Below, piece after piece: positions 51,691-60,161 of a stretch of 64,000 nt of DNA. Within the stretch, counting starts at the first letter, position 1. The number at the start of each line of letters is the position of its first letter. Position numbers and translations under genes: made by a program. Below the pieces are notes generated by a model. The model searched no databases, had not been told where the DNA came from, and worked only from the letters and a program-made list of their open reading frames with translations. Origin of the DNA: Chloroflexota bacterium (GTDB lineage: Bacteria; Chloroflexota; Dehalococcoidia; Lucifugimonadales; Lucifugimonadaceae); the NCBI GenBank assembly GCA_002730555.1, contig PCAM01000028.1:62001-126000 (forward strand), written 5' to 3'.

Positions 51691-53457
51691 TTGATTCATT
51701 TGCCGTCTACGCCACTTTCACGCGCCGGCCTCTCCGGCCAAATAACCCGCGTACATCGCGGGGTCACGCCGATGGCGGCGCTGACCGTTGTCTTGCTGGT
51801 GAGCCTCGCCTGCAGTTCATCCGACGATGGAGCATCTACGGCGACCACGGCAACTCCGATCACTTACTCCGCAACGCCGACCCCGGTCGTGACGCCGACG
51901 CCGACAACCGCGCCCGTCGCCACGGCCTCACCGTTGACTACCGCAACGCCGGTACTCCCGCCGGCCTCGGCCGGCGGGAGCGTGCTCAGGTTCTCGGTCC
52001 CAGAGGCTGGACCGCATTTCGATATCCACCGTGAGGTGTCGCCCGCCGTGTCCACTTGGGGCATCGGGTTGATCTACAGCCGTCTGTTCAGGAATGCGGA
52101 CGCTGATTCCCCGGATCTGGTGGAGTGCGAGCTGTGTGAGAGCTGGGAGTTTGTCGATGGCGAGTTGTTGCGCATCACGCTCCGGGCTGACGTGTTCTGG
52201 CAGAAGATCGAGCCCCTGATCGGACGGCGTCTTGTGGCATCGGACGTGGCGTCCAGCCTAGAGCGACAGCGCGCGCCGGGGAGCCCGAACGGCGACTTGC
52301 TGACCGGGATAGGCGCCATAAACGTGATGGATGATCTGACGCTGGAGCTGGAGATCGACGGCCTGAACGCCGATCTTCTGCTGAACCTGGCGGACGGCCG
52401 AACACGCGTGGTCGCGCCCGAGGCGGTTGCCGTAAGTGGCGACCTGCTCAGGGGTCCGAACGTTGGCAGCGGACCTTGGATCTGGGTTGATACGAATTCG
52501 CAGACGGCTGCTTACGACCGCAATCCCGATTATTTTGAGGCCGGCGCGCCCGGGGTCGAGGCGCTTCGGATTTCATACATTCCGCTGGCCAGCACGAGGC
52601 TCGCCGCATACCGCGTGGGACTTCTGGATTTCGTGGACATGACCGAGGTTGAAGCGGCGCAAACGCTCAAGAAGTTCCCCGATTCCTTCTCAAAACTGGT
52701 TGCCAGCCCCGGGGCGGGAGCGGAGATAGCGCTCAACGCCGCCGAGGCGCCGTTCGACTCACTGCTGTTCCGGCGCGCCGTATTCCGCGCGTTGGATCCG
52801 TGGGCCGACCTGACGAATATATGGGGCGGCGGGGGTGCGGTCACGCTCGGCATCCCCATGCCGCGCAACTCGTGGTTGCTCAGCGAGGACGCAATGCGCA
52901 CGGCGTTTGCGGACGGCAACAGGGCGGCCGAGTTATCCTCCGAGTCCGGTGTGACGCCGGCCGGGCCGATCGAGATAACGGTCGGGCAGTTCGGGGATGC
53001 CTACCTGTTGCAGGCCGGGCGGGTTGCGGACGCGCTGGCGACGCTGGGATTTGAGAGCACGATCCGTGAGGTGACGACGCGTGAATTTGCCGACGAAGTG
53101 TGGATCGGCGGCGATTACCAGGTGTTTGTGGGCGCGCAGGCGCCGGTGGACGGCGTGAGCGACGATCTGTTCTCGGTCCAGCACTCGGACGGGTTGTGGA
53201 ACACGACAGGCTTTGCGTCCGACGAGCTCGACGGACTGATCCTGGCGCAGGCGGAGCAGATGGATCCGGCCGACCGAAGACGAACGCTTCTCGACGCCCA
53301 GTTCCGGATCCTGGAGGGCGCGCACCGGTTCACGGTGGCGGCGCGGGAGACGCACTGGCTAGCGCGTGAATGGGTGAACGGTTTCGACCCTGACCCGAGG
53401 CGCGGCGAGAACGCCTGGATAGCACGGCTCACGCTAGGCGAGCACGAGGAAATCTAG
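51691..53457 (+). CDS. Solute-binding lipoprotein of the peptide/nickel (SBP_bac_5) family, orphan
   Basis: The frame of 588 residues from ATG 51691 contains an export signal (MAALTVVLLVSLACSSSDD) with a possible lipobox Cys41; ATG 51772 may be the true start. After a long Thr/Pro/Ala linker (TPTPVVTPTPTT) comes an SBP_bac_5 domain: SWEFVDGELLRITLRADVFW, ASDVASSLERQRAPG, NVGSGPWIWVDTNSQTAAYD, RNPDYFEAGAPGVEALRISY and FVDMTEVEAA. It would bind a peptide or other oligomer at the membrane surface. No permease or ATPase gene lies next to it. The middle is shorter in the solute loops than DppA. Confidence 0.82.
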   Translation: MIHLPSTPLSRAGLSGQITRVHRGVTPMAALTVVLLVSLACSSSDDGASTATTATPITYSATPTPVVTPTPTTAPVATASPLTTATPVLPPASAGGSVLRFSVPEAGPHFDIHREVSPAVSTWGIGLIYSRLFRNADADSPDLVECELCESWEFVDGELLRITLRADVFWQKIEPLIGRRLVASDVASSLERQRAPGSPNGDLLTGIGAINVMDDLTLELEIDGLNADLLLNLADGRTRVVAPEAVAVSGDLLRGPNVGSGPWIWVDTNSQTAAYDRNPDYFEAGAPGVEALRISYIPLASTRLAAYRVGLLDFVDMTEVEAAQTLKKFPDSFSKLVASPGAGAEIALNAAEAPFDSLLFRRAVFRALDPWADLTNIWGGGGAVTLGIPMPRNSWLLSEDAMRTAFADGNRAAELSSESGVTPAGPIEITVGQFGDAYLLQAGRVADALATLGFESTIREVTTREFADEVWIGGDYQVFVGAQAPVDGVSDDLFSVQHSDGLWNTTGFASDELDGLILAQAEQMDPADRRRTLLDAQFRILEGAHRFTVAARETHWLAREWVNGFDPDPRRGENAWIARLTLGEHEEI

Positions 53458-53464
53458 CGGGCTC

Positions 53465-54208
53465 TTAGCCCCCGTTATCAGCCTTCCACTTTCGGAACTC
53501 GGCCGTGGTCTTCTCGTTGGGCGGGTAGTACTTGCCCGGGGACAGACCCTCGGCGTCCAGCCGGGCGCGGATCCACTCCTCAAGCTCGTCGTACTCGATC
53601 GCCTTTTTAGCGATGTCGGCTGCGACTGCCCTCGGGACCACCACGACGCCGTCATCGTCCGCGTGCAGGTAATCGCCCGGCTGCACCAGGACGCCGTCGA
53701 CCGCTACCGTGCCGTTGGTCTCGAAAGGAAATCCGAAGGTCGTCCCAAGGTTGGACGTCTGGTCGAGTCCGAAGAAAGCAGGGCCGTAGTCCTTCACCAC
53801 GTGCATGTCCCGAACACCGCCGTCGCAGATCAACCCAGCGACGCCGCGTTGCTTGAGCCGGAGGAACTTCACGTCCCCGCCGATCGACATCCGCTTGTCG
53901 CGCATCGATTCCATCACGATCACGTCACCCGGTCCGGCGGCTTCAAATGCAGCGTACTCCGGGGAGTCCTCTCCGGCCGGTTTCTGCGCCTCAACGTCGG
54001 CCCGGAACGGCACAAATCGGACCGTTACCGCCCGTCCGACCAAACGGCGGCCCGGGGTCAGATTCCTGATGTTTGGCATGTACATGTAGTTGGGGGCGAA
54101 GCCGTTTTTGGCCAGCACGTCTAGGACGGCGGTCGAGTTGATGGCCGTAAGGCCTTCTATCAGGTCCTGAGTGAGTGTGGGAGCCGGGGTCGCCGGGTGG
54201 TTGGCCAT
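53465..54208 (-). CDS. RraA-like / HMG-aldolase family protein
   Basis: From ATG 54208 (MANHPATPAPTLTQ) the protein has 247 residues and the RraA fold: GRRLVGRAVTVRFVPFRADV, GPGDVIVMESMRDKRMSIGG, then GVAGLICDGGVRDMHVV with the Asp/Arg pair (GGVRD) that binds substrate in HMG/CHA aldolases. The end YEYDELEEW-like (IEYDELEEWIRARLDAEGLS) is typical. It may cleave 4-hydroxy-4-methyl-2-oxoglutarate-type acids or decarboxylate oxaloacetate; the RNase E regulatory role is unlikely outside Proteobacteria. It lies between the solute-binding lipoprotein and a flavoenzyme. The longer start at 54241 is possible. Confidence 0.82.
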   Translation of the reverse strand: MANHPATPAPTLTQDLIEGLTAINSTAVLDVLAKNGFAPNYMYMPNIRNLTPGRRLVGRAVTVRFVPFRADVEAQKPAGEDSPEYAAFEAAGPGDVIVMESMRDKRMSIGGDVKFLRLKQRGVAGLICDGGVRDMHVVKDYGPAFFGLDQTSNLGTTFGFPFETNGTVAVDGVLVQPGDYLHADDDGVVVVPRAVAADIAKKAIEYDELEEWIRARLDAEGLSPGKYYPPNEKTTAEFRKWKADNGG

Positions 54209-54297
54209 GGATGGTCCTCGGACGATAGGGCGTGTTGCCAATGGAGTTGGGCGCGACCGGATAAAACATTGCCAGCGTGACGGGATTGGAGCCGGAA

Positions 54298-55461
54298 TTA
54301 TACGATCGTAGCGCCCGCCCGCGCCGGACTCAACGGTTCGATGTCGTACTCGGATGCGCCGTCAACAATCAGTCCGGCGATGGCTGCGCCGGTAACAGGT
54401 CCGTAGTGGATGCCTTCGCCCGAGTGCCCGGTCGCCAGGAAGACGTCATCCCAGCCGGGGACGCGCCCGACGTAAGCCCGACCATCTGCCGATATGGGCC
54501 GAAGACACGCCGTCTGCCCGGAGATGTGCGCCGTCTCAACGCGGCTCGACAGGCGGGCGGCGTTGATCAGCAACTTATCGCGGGCGGCGGAGGTGGTCGA
54601 GCGGTCGAACCCGACGCATTCCCTTGAGGCCGCGACGATGGTGTCGCTCAGTCGCTTCCGGAGGATCGAACTGCCGTGCTCGACGATGTTCAACCCGGCC
54701 TCAAGCTGCGGCCCTTCACTATCTCCGGGCGGCGCCAAGTAGACCAGCTCGCCTCGCTGTGGCGTGACGGGCACCGAGTGATCCAGCCACGCGGCGGCCT
54801 CACCGGACCAGGGACCCATCGCAATAACCACCGCTCCACCATAAACTTCCGAGCCGTCTTCAAGCCAAACCCCGGAGGCCACGCCTTCGGACGACGAAAT
54901 CAGCCCGATAACCTTCCCGGAGATCACGCGAGCGCCGCCCATCTCGGCGGCCTGAAGGGCGGATATCGTGAGGCGGTAGGAGTCGAGGGTCGGCTCGTTG
55001 TCGCTCCGAAGCGACCCTATGATCTCCGCCGTAATCCATGGGCTCAGCGAGCGTGCTTCCTCGCCCGACAGCCATTCCATCGGGACGCCTTCCGAAGCGC
55101 GCTGCGACTGGAATTCACGCAGCTCAGCGACCCCGGCCTCCGTGACGGCACAACGCAGATAAGGACCGGGTCGATACCCGTGGTCGATGCCGGTAAGCGC
55201 TGGAAGCGTCTCGGAAAGCTCGGCATGCAGACGCAGTGTGGCCGGTGAGAGGGCCAGCATCGCGGGGTCGTTCTCGTGCGAATACGGCGTCAGCCACCCG
55301 GCGGACGTGCCTGACGCGCCGCTCGCGATGCCGTCGGCCTCAATAACGATTGTGCTTAGCTCGCGCTGAGACAGGTAATAAGCCGTCAAGCAGCCGATAA
55401 TCCCACCGCCAACGATGAGGACGTCCGCTGAGTCTGATTTCGCCGTGTTGATGTTCGTCAT
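54298..55461 (-). CDS. FAD-dependent oxidoreductase, DAO/glycine-oxidase family
   Basis: The 387-residue protein has the FAD-binding start VLIVGGGIIGCLTAYYLSQR and STIVIEADGIASGASGTSAG, the DAO core (VIAMGPWSGEAAAWL), and the closing FAD motif GRVPGWDDVFLATGHSGEG. The arrangement ISADGRAYVGRVPG is typical of ThiO/sarcosine oxidase-like enzymes that oxidise secondary or primary amines. It is transcribed with the hydrolase gene at 55469, which begins upstream and ends 7 bases before it. The amine substrate is unknown. Confidence 0.9.
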   Translation of the reverse strand: MTNINTAKSDSADVLIVGGGIIGCLTAYYLSQRELSTIVIEADGIASGASGTSAGWLTPYSHENDPAMLALSPATLRLHAELSETLPALTGIDHGYRPGPYLRCAVTEAGVAELREFQSQRASEGVPMEWLSGEEARSLSPWITAEIIGSLRSDNEPTLDSYRLTISALQAAEMGGARVISGKVIGLISSSEGVASGVWLEDGSEVYGGAVVIAMGPWSGEAAAWLDHSVPVTPQRGELVYLAPPGDSEGPQLEAGLNIVEHGSSILRKRLSDTIVAASRECVGFDRSTTSAARDKLLINAARLSSRVETAHISGQTACLRPISADGRAYVGRVPGWDDVFLATGHSGEGIHYGPVTGAAIAGLIVDGASEYDIEPLSPARAGATIV

Positions 55462-55468
55462 TCCTGAT

Positions 55469-57460
55469 TCAGTCGGCGAACCAGTCCCAGAACTTTGACG
55501 CCTGAGACACCGACACCTCGATGTCCTCCTCGATCAAGTAACGCTCCGCAACAAGCGCCTCGCCCGCGGCGCGCACCCGCCCCAGGTACACGTTCTTGGA
55601 GGAGTAACGCTCCTCGATTGACAACCGTGGATCTCCCGCCATCTCGCGCTGTGCCTGTGTCGCCGCAAACGGCACCGTCCCGCCCGCGAACACCAATAGC
55701 TGCGTCTCGCCGCCCACCGCCGGGTGGCGCAGCGTCCAGCCGGTCGTCGCCGCTATGGGAACAGCCACCTCAGGCAGCATTACGCCGGCGATCTCATTGC
55801 CGTCCACGTCCACTGCGGATACGAGCGAACCAAACACCTTGCCGACCCGCGGCGGGAAGGTCGTCACCTGCTCGCGTGACTCCATCAGCCCGAAATCACG
55901 TCGGCGCGGATCGGCGTGGTGTCCGGGGTAGTTCGCGCCCGGGATCTTGTTGAAAACCGTGGCCGGATGGGCTGTTGGAACCGCCGTGCCGTCGTCCAAT
56001 CGTGGATGACGACTTGGTGGAGGCTCCACGCCGTCCACCACCCAGGCGTCCATATTGGCCAGACAGGCCCGCAACAGCGGCCTGTAATCGATGATGTTGC
56101 GCAGGTTCTGGGAGCGGTCCTGCCCCTCCTCCCCGGCAGCCGCGATATCGGTCGGCGGCCACATCCCGAGCCCGTGTTCCGTGCCCGTGAAGTGGTAGAT
56201 GCGCGTGTTCGCCCCGGGGGCGACGTCCCGTCTCCCGTCCGGGTCGGTGTGGAGCAATGATGCATCTCCGCGGTGATACTCGGCGGAGGTGTTCGTGTAA
56301 AAGACCTTGATGTTGCTGCCGCGCCCGTCCAGCCGGGCGTGGAGCGAGCCGATCTCTTCGTTCTCCGGGTCCGTTGTCTGGACGCTGGCAAACGGGAAGA
56401 GCTGGGTCAGCATGTTGTTGCGGTCCTTGGAGTTCTGGCCGAAGCGCTGGTTGAACTCGCCCCGCATGCCACCGGCCACGTTTGCGATCACACCATCCAG
56501 CGCCTCACGGCCGTCCTCGTCAAGGTTCAGGTCGTTGTAGACGTAAGTCCGCAAGTAGCGACCGGTCTGCGAGCGCCCGTATGCGTATGCGTGCTCGACC
56601 CCTGGAACCGGTGATTCCAGGGCTGACGTTCCGTGTTTGATCCACGAGGTAACATCCCGGAGGGCGGCGAAGCTGAGTCCAAGTACACGAGCGCCCACGG
56701 AGTTGTAGATGACCTGGTAGAGTCGGCCCTTCTCGAACAGATCCCTTGTGCAGATATAGTCGGGATCGGAGACGTACTCGCCGTCGTCGTCTATCCGTCC
56801 GAACCGCCAGGCGTCCCGGGCGATGGGCTGTGACTCACCGTCCGGCTCATCCCGCACCGACATCGATGCGCCGGGTTCGTCCATATCCGCAGCCGGGTAG
56901 GCCCGATGGCCCTTGTCCGAGAGAAGGAAGTTGTGAGTGTCGGTGGGCGACTGGAATTGCGAGTAGACGGCGCCTGTGATGGGCGATCCATCCGAGTTTA
57001 CGCCGTCCGGGCCGTGCAGCGTGATCAGGGCCGGGTAGGCTGGCGCGTCCTTCTGCCAGCCGCATGCCACGACCACGTAGCCGTGCCGCATGAGGTAGCC
57101 ATCGCCGGCATCGACCTCGACGTCTATCGGCGTGTCTTCGTTGATGGTGGGGCGTGTCGCTCGATTGAAGTTGGGTAGGGCGACCCGATTTCCGCGGTTC
57201 ACCACGTCCAGCATCATCCGGCCGCTGGCCTTGCTGCGGTCCACCGGGAGGATGATCGATACGTCCGCCGAGAACTCAACACGTCCATCGGCATTGCGGG
57301 GCGCCAGTTCAACGTCCGTGATGCGCTCGTTTGACGGGTGTTCGGGGTCGATATCGAAGTGCAGCGTGCCACGCAACTCTTCGTACGGGCCGATATCGCC
57401 CCACGACTTTCCATCGGCCACGAGGCGGCTGAACTTCACATCGAAACGATTTACCGGCAT
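55469..57460 (-). CDS. Abhydrolase_10 family protein (alpha/beta hydrolase domain), copy 1
   Basis: The 663-residue protein begins MPVNRFDVKFSRLVADGKSW and has the block pattern GPYEELRGTLHFDIDPEHP, ELAPRNADGRVEF, MLDVVNRGNR, GYLMRHGYVVVACGWQKD that defines this group. The nucleophile elbow is GRSQTGRYLR with Ser297, followed by GMRGEFNQRFGQNSKDRNN, TEHGLGMWPP and the Asp/His region near LRHPAVGG. The reaction is unknown; acyl or lactone hydrolysis is likely. Two relatives follow in the same direction upstream (57950, 60162). It ends 8 bases before the flavoenzyme gene starts, so the two are likely in one transcript. Confidence 0.85.
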   Translation of the reverse strand: MPVNRFDVKFSRLVADGKSWGDIGPYEELRGTLHFDIDPEHPSNERITDVELAPRNADGRVEFSADVSIILPVDRSKASGRMMLDVVNRGNRVALPNFNRATRPTINEDTPIDVEVDAGDGYLMRHGYVVVACGWQKDAPAYPALITLHGPDGVNSDGSPITGAVYSQFQSPTDTHNFLLSDKGHRAYPAADMDEPGASMSVRDEPDGESQPIARDAWRFGRIDDDGEYVSDPDYICTRDLFEKGRLYQVIYNSVGARVLGLSFAALRDVTSWIKHGTSALESPVPGVEHAYAYGRSQTGRYLRTYVYNDLNLDEDGREALDGVIANVAGGMRGEFNQRFGQNSKDRNNMLTQLFPFASVQTTDPENEEIGSLHARLDGRGSNIKVFYTNTSAEYHRGDASLLHTDPDGRRDVAPGANTRIYHFTGTEHGLGMWPPTDIAAAGEEGQDRSQNLRNIIDYRPLLRACLANMDAWVVDGVEPPPSRHPRLDDGTAVPTAHPATVFNKIPGANYPGHHADPRRRDFGLMESREQVTTFPPRVGKVFGSLVSAVDVDGNEIAGVMLPEVAVPIAATTGWTLRHPAVGGETQLLVFAGGTVPFAATQAQREMAGDPRLSIEERYSSKNVYLGRVRAAGEALVAERYLIEEDIEVSVSQASKFWDWFAD

Positions 57461-57617
57461 TTAGCGTTCCTTGTATACGCGGGCGTTGCGAGAACTGGTG
57501 GAATGTCGACCACAGAGTACGCCTTCACGGCGCATTTCGTACGCAGGCAAGGAACGGCGGGAGAGACGACAATGACGGCGCACGGGTCGTGGGAACTGCC
57601 TGAGGAGGAATGGGAAG

Positions 57618-57974
57618 ATGGTGCGATTCGCGACACTGGCGGCGACCGGGTTTGTGCTGATCGCCTACGCTGCTCCGCTGGCCGATTGGAGCGCAGCGAT
57701 CTGCATAGACCACCTGCCGACATTTACACGGGTGGCGCCGGACACAGAAGGCCGCATGTTAAACCACAAAAGCGTCGGCCGAGACGCCATGGTCGCCGTG
57801 TGCGCCGTCCTGGCCGATGAGGCCCTGATGAAAGAAGTGCGGACAAGGGCCGCCGAATGCAAACCTTATCCGGCCTGTTTTGCTAAAGCCATCGACGGTG
57901 ACCCGTGTGGGCTGTATCGCTGGCGTGAAGTGGTGGCGGCCATTTGTTGTTACCCACCACGCCCGTTCGTGTAG
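57618..57974 (+). CDS. Hypothetical Cys-rich small protein
   Basis: The frame from ATG 57618 has AGGAGG nine bases ahead and encodes 118 residues. The first 27 are hydrophobic with one Arg (MVRFATLAATGFVLIAYAAP), like a signal or anchor. The remainder has seven Cys, among them CKPYPACF and a CC pair near the end. Third-position GC is high, as in its neighbours. It lies in the 490-base space between two minus-strand hydrolase genes and overlaps the end of one by 25 bases. I recognise no family, and the frame could be fortuitous. No minus-strand frame competes in this space. Confidence 0.4.
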   Translation: MVRFATLAATGFVLIAYAAPLADWSAAICIDHLPTFTRVAPDTEGRMLNHKSVGRDAMVAVCAVLADEALMKEVRTRAAECKPYPACFAKAIDGDPCGLYRWREVVAAICCYPPRPFV

Positions 57975-59953
57975 TAGTCCCAGCGGATACCGGCGTGGGT
58001 GACGAGATCATCGATGTCTTCTGTTAGGACGTAACCTTCTCTTGCTACTGCGGTTGCGGATTCCCTGATCTGGGAGAGGTAGGCGCCTCGGGACGGGTAG
58101 CGTTCTCGTATTGAGGGGCGTGGGTCGCCCGACGCCTCTCGGGCTGCCCGGGTTTTGGCGAAAGGGATCGTTGCTCCCATGAATACGAATAGCTGGCGTT
58201 TGCCGCCGTTGTCGGGGTGGCGGAGGTTCCAGCCGGTGTGGGTGGCGAGCGGGACGGTGACCTCGGGCATTCGGATTCCGGCGATTTCGTTGCCGTCGGC
58301 GTCCACTGCGGATACCAGAGAGCCGAAAGGCTTTCCGGGGATCGCCGGTAGGGTGTGCGTCTGGTTGATGTTCGGGTCGGCGCCGAAGTCGAGCCGACGT
58401 GGCAGGGCGTAGCGGTCCGGGACGTGCGCTCCCGGGATTCGATCAAACACCGGCGCAAGCTCCGCCGGCGGGACGGCGCTGCCATCGTCCAATCGAGGGT
58501 GCTTGCTCGGCGGCGCGGCCACACTCTCCGTTACCCAACGATCCAGATTCACCAGCGCTCCACGCAGCGCAGGCGAGTAGTCGATCTCGTTCAGCGAGTT
58601 CTGGCCAGCCTCTCCGATCATGTCGTTCCGGTTGGTCGGCGGCCACACTCCCAAGCCGTGCTGCGTGCCGCCGAAGTGGTAGATCCGCACGTTCTCCCCG
58701 TGCTCGACGTCCCGCGTGCCGTCGGGGTTGGTATGCAACAAAGACGCATCGCCGCGGTGGTACTCGGCCGATGAGTTCGTGAAGAACACACGGGTGTTGG
58801 AGCCCCGGGCTTCGAACCGGCTCAAAAGCGCGCCGGTCTCCTCCGTCTCGGGATCTACCTCCGGTTCGTCCGTGAACGGGAACATGTGGACCATCATGTT
58901 GTTGCGGTCCTTGGAGTTCTGGCCAAAGCGCTGATTGAACTCGCCCCGCATGCCGCCGGCCACATTGGAGATGATGCCGTCCAAAGCCTCACGCCCCTCC
59001 TCGTCCTGGTTCAGGTCGTCGTAGATGAAGGTCCGCATCATGCGTCCGGTCTGCGAGATGCCGTACGAGAAGGCGTGTTCGATGTTCCCGGCCAGCGGGT
59101 TGTCGTCTTCCAAACCACCATGCTTCACCCAGCTTGTGCAGTCGCGCAGTGCGGCAAATCCCAAACCGAGGACGCGTGCGCCGGTGGTCGTGTACGCCAC
59201 CTGGTAGAGTCGCCCCTTCTCAAATCCACCGTCCAGCGAGATGTAGTCGGGATCGGCGACGTACTCGCCTGAGTCATCGATCCGGCCAAAGCGCCAGCGG
59301 CCACGATCAATGGTCTCCGGAGGCAGGTCCGGCATGTCCCGGACCGTCAGGACGGCTCCGGGTTCGTTCATGTCGACCGCCGAGTACGGTCGGTGGTCAC
59401 GGTCGGACAGCATCATGCTCGGGACATCGACGCCGCGCTGGAGTTGCGACCAGATGCGGCCGGTGATGGGCGAGCCGTCCGGGTTGGCGGCGTCTTGCGA
59501 TCGCATGCCGATCAAGCCCTCGAACGGCGGGAGGTCGTTCTGCCAGCCGCAGGAGATGACGGCATAACCGTGGCGCATCAGGAAGCCGTTGCCGGGATCG
59601 ATCTCCGGGTTTGGCTCCTCGCTGTGGACGCCGCCAAAAAGCGGGCGCGAGCCCAGGTTGAACATGGGGACAGACACGCGATTGCCGCGGTTCACGACGT
59701 CGAGCAGCATCCGACCGTTGCCATGGGATGGGTCCACGGGCGCAACGATCGCGAGGTCCGACTCGAACTCCACCAGCCCCTTAGAGTTACGGGGCGCCAG
59801 CTTCAGGTCTGTGATCCGCTCATTGGCCGGGTGCTCGGGGTCGATGGCGAACTTCACGACGCCTTTGATCTCTTCATAAGCGCCTGCATCGCCGAACTCG
59901 CGTCCGTTGTTGACGGGTCGCCGGAGAGTGATCTTGAAGCCGGTTACTGGCAT
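57950..59953 (-). CDS. Abhydrolase_10 family protein, copy 2
   Basis: From ATG 59953 (MPVTGFKITLRRPVNNGREF) the protein has 667 residues. The longer frame to 60082 reads through a repeat and is not used. It matches copy 1 over its whole length: GAYEEIKGVVKFAIDPEHP, LLDVVNRGNRVSVP, GFLMRHGYAVISCGWQND, and GISQTGRMMR with Ser300 as likely nucleophile, then FNQRFGQNSKDRNNMM and HRGDASLLHTNPDG. The close likeness to copy 1, including MRGEFNQRFGQNSKDRNN, suggests recent duplication. It belongs to a run of three genes. Confidence 0.85.
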   Translation of the reverse strand: MPVTGFKITLRRPVNNGREFGDAGAYEEIKGVVKFAIDPEHPANERITDLKLAPRNSKGLVEFESDLAIVAPVDPSHGNGRMLLDVVNRGNRVSVPMFNLGSRPLFGGVHSEEPNPEIDPGNGFLMRHGYAVISCGWQNDLPPFEGLIGMRSQDAANPDGSPITGRIWSQLQRGVDVPSMMLSDRDHRPYSAVDMNEPGAVLTVRDMPDLPPETIDRGRWRFGRIDDSGEYVADPDYISLDGGFEKGRLYQVAYTTTGARVLGLGFAALRDCTSWVKHGGLEDDNPLAGNIEHAFSYGISQTGRMMRTFIYDDLNQDEEGREALDGIISNVAGGMRGEFNQRFGQNSKDRNNMMVHMFPFTDEPEVDPETEETGALLSRFEARGSNTRVFFTNSSAEYHRGDASLLHTNPDGTRDVEHGENVRIYHFGGTQHGLGVWPPTNRNDMIGEAGQNSLNEIDYSPALRGALVNLDRWVTESVAAPPSKHPRLDDGSAVPPAELAPVFDRIPGAHVPDRYALPRRLDFGADPNINQTHTLPAIPGKPFGSLVSAVDADGNEIAGIRMPEVTVPLATHTGWNLRHPDNGGKRQLFVFMGATIPFAKTRAAREASGDPRPSIRERYPSRGAYLSQIRESATAVAREGYVLTEDIDDLVTHAGIRWDYYTNGRGG

Positions 59954-60006
59954 TTGTTTTCTTTCGTGTTTGGGGCTATCGGATGTTGGTCGCGGAACGA
60001 ACTTCT

Positions 60007-60076
60007 CCCTCATTCCAAGCCTCTCCCGCTGGGAGAGGGACTCCATGTTGCCCCTCTTAATTCGGAGGGGGGTCGT
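60007..60076. repeat. Palindromic repeats between hydrolase copies 2 and 3
   Basis: CCTCTCCCGCTGGGAGAGG at 60021-60039, with CCCTCATTCC before it, and CCCCTCTTAATTCGGAGGGG near 60054-60073 are copies of the dispersed palindrome family seen at many intergenic sites here. Confidence 0.6.
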
Positions 60077-60161
60077 TCTCACACTGCTTGGCGTAGGGGA
60101 GGGCAGCGGCCCGCCCTTGCGGGGTGTTCGAACCGGGAGACGCTGGATGGTTAGTCTCGCT

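Noticed and set aside
59954-60082. N-terminal extension of hydrolase copy 2
   Set aside because: It is translated repeat sequence; the other two copies start at the position matching 59953.
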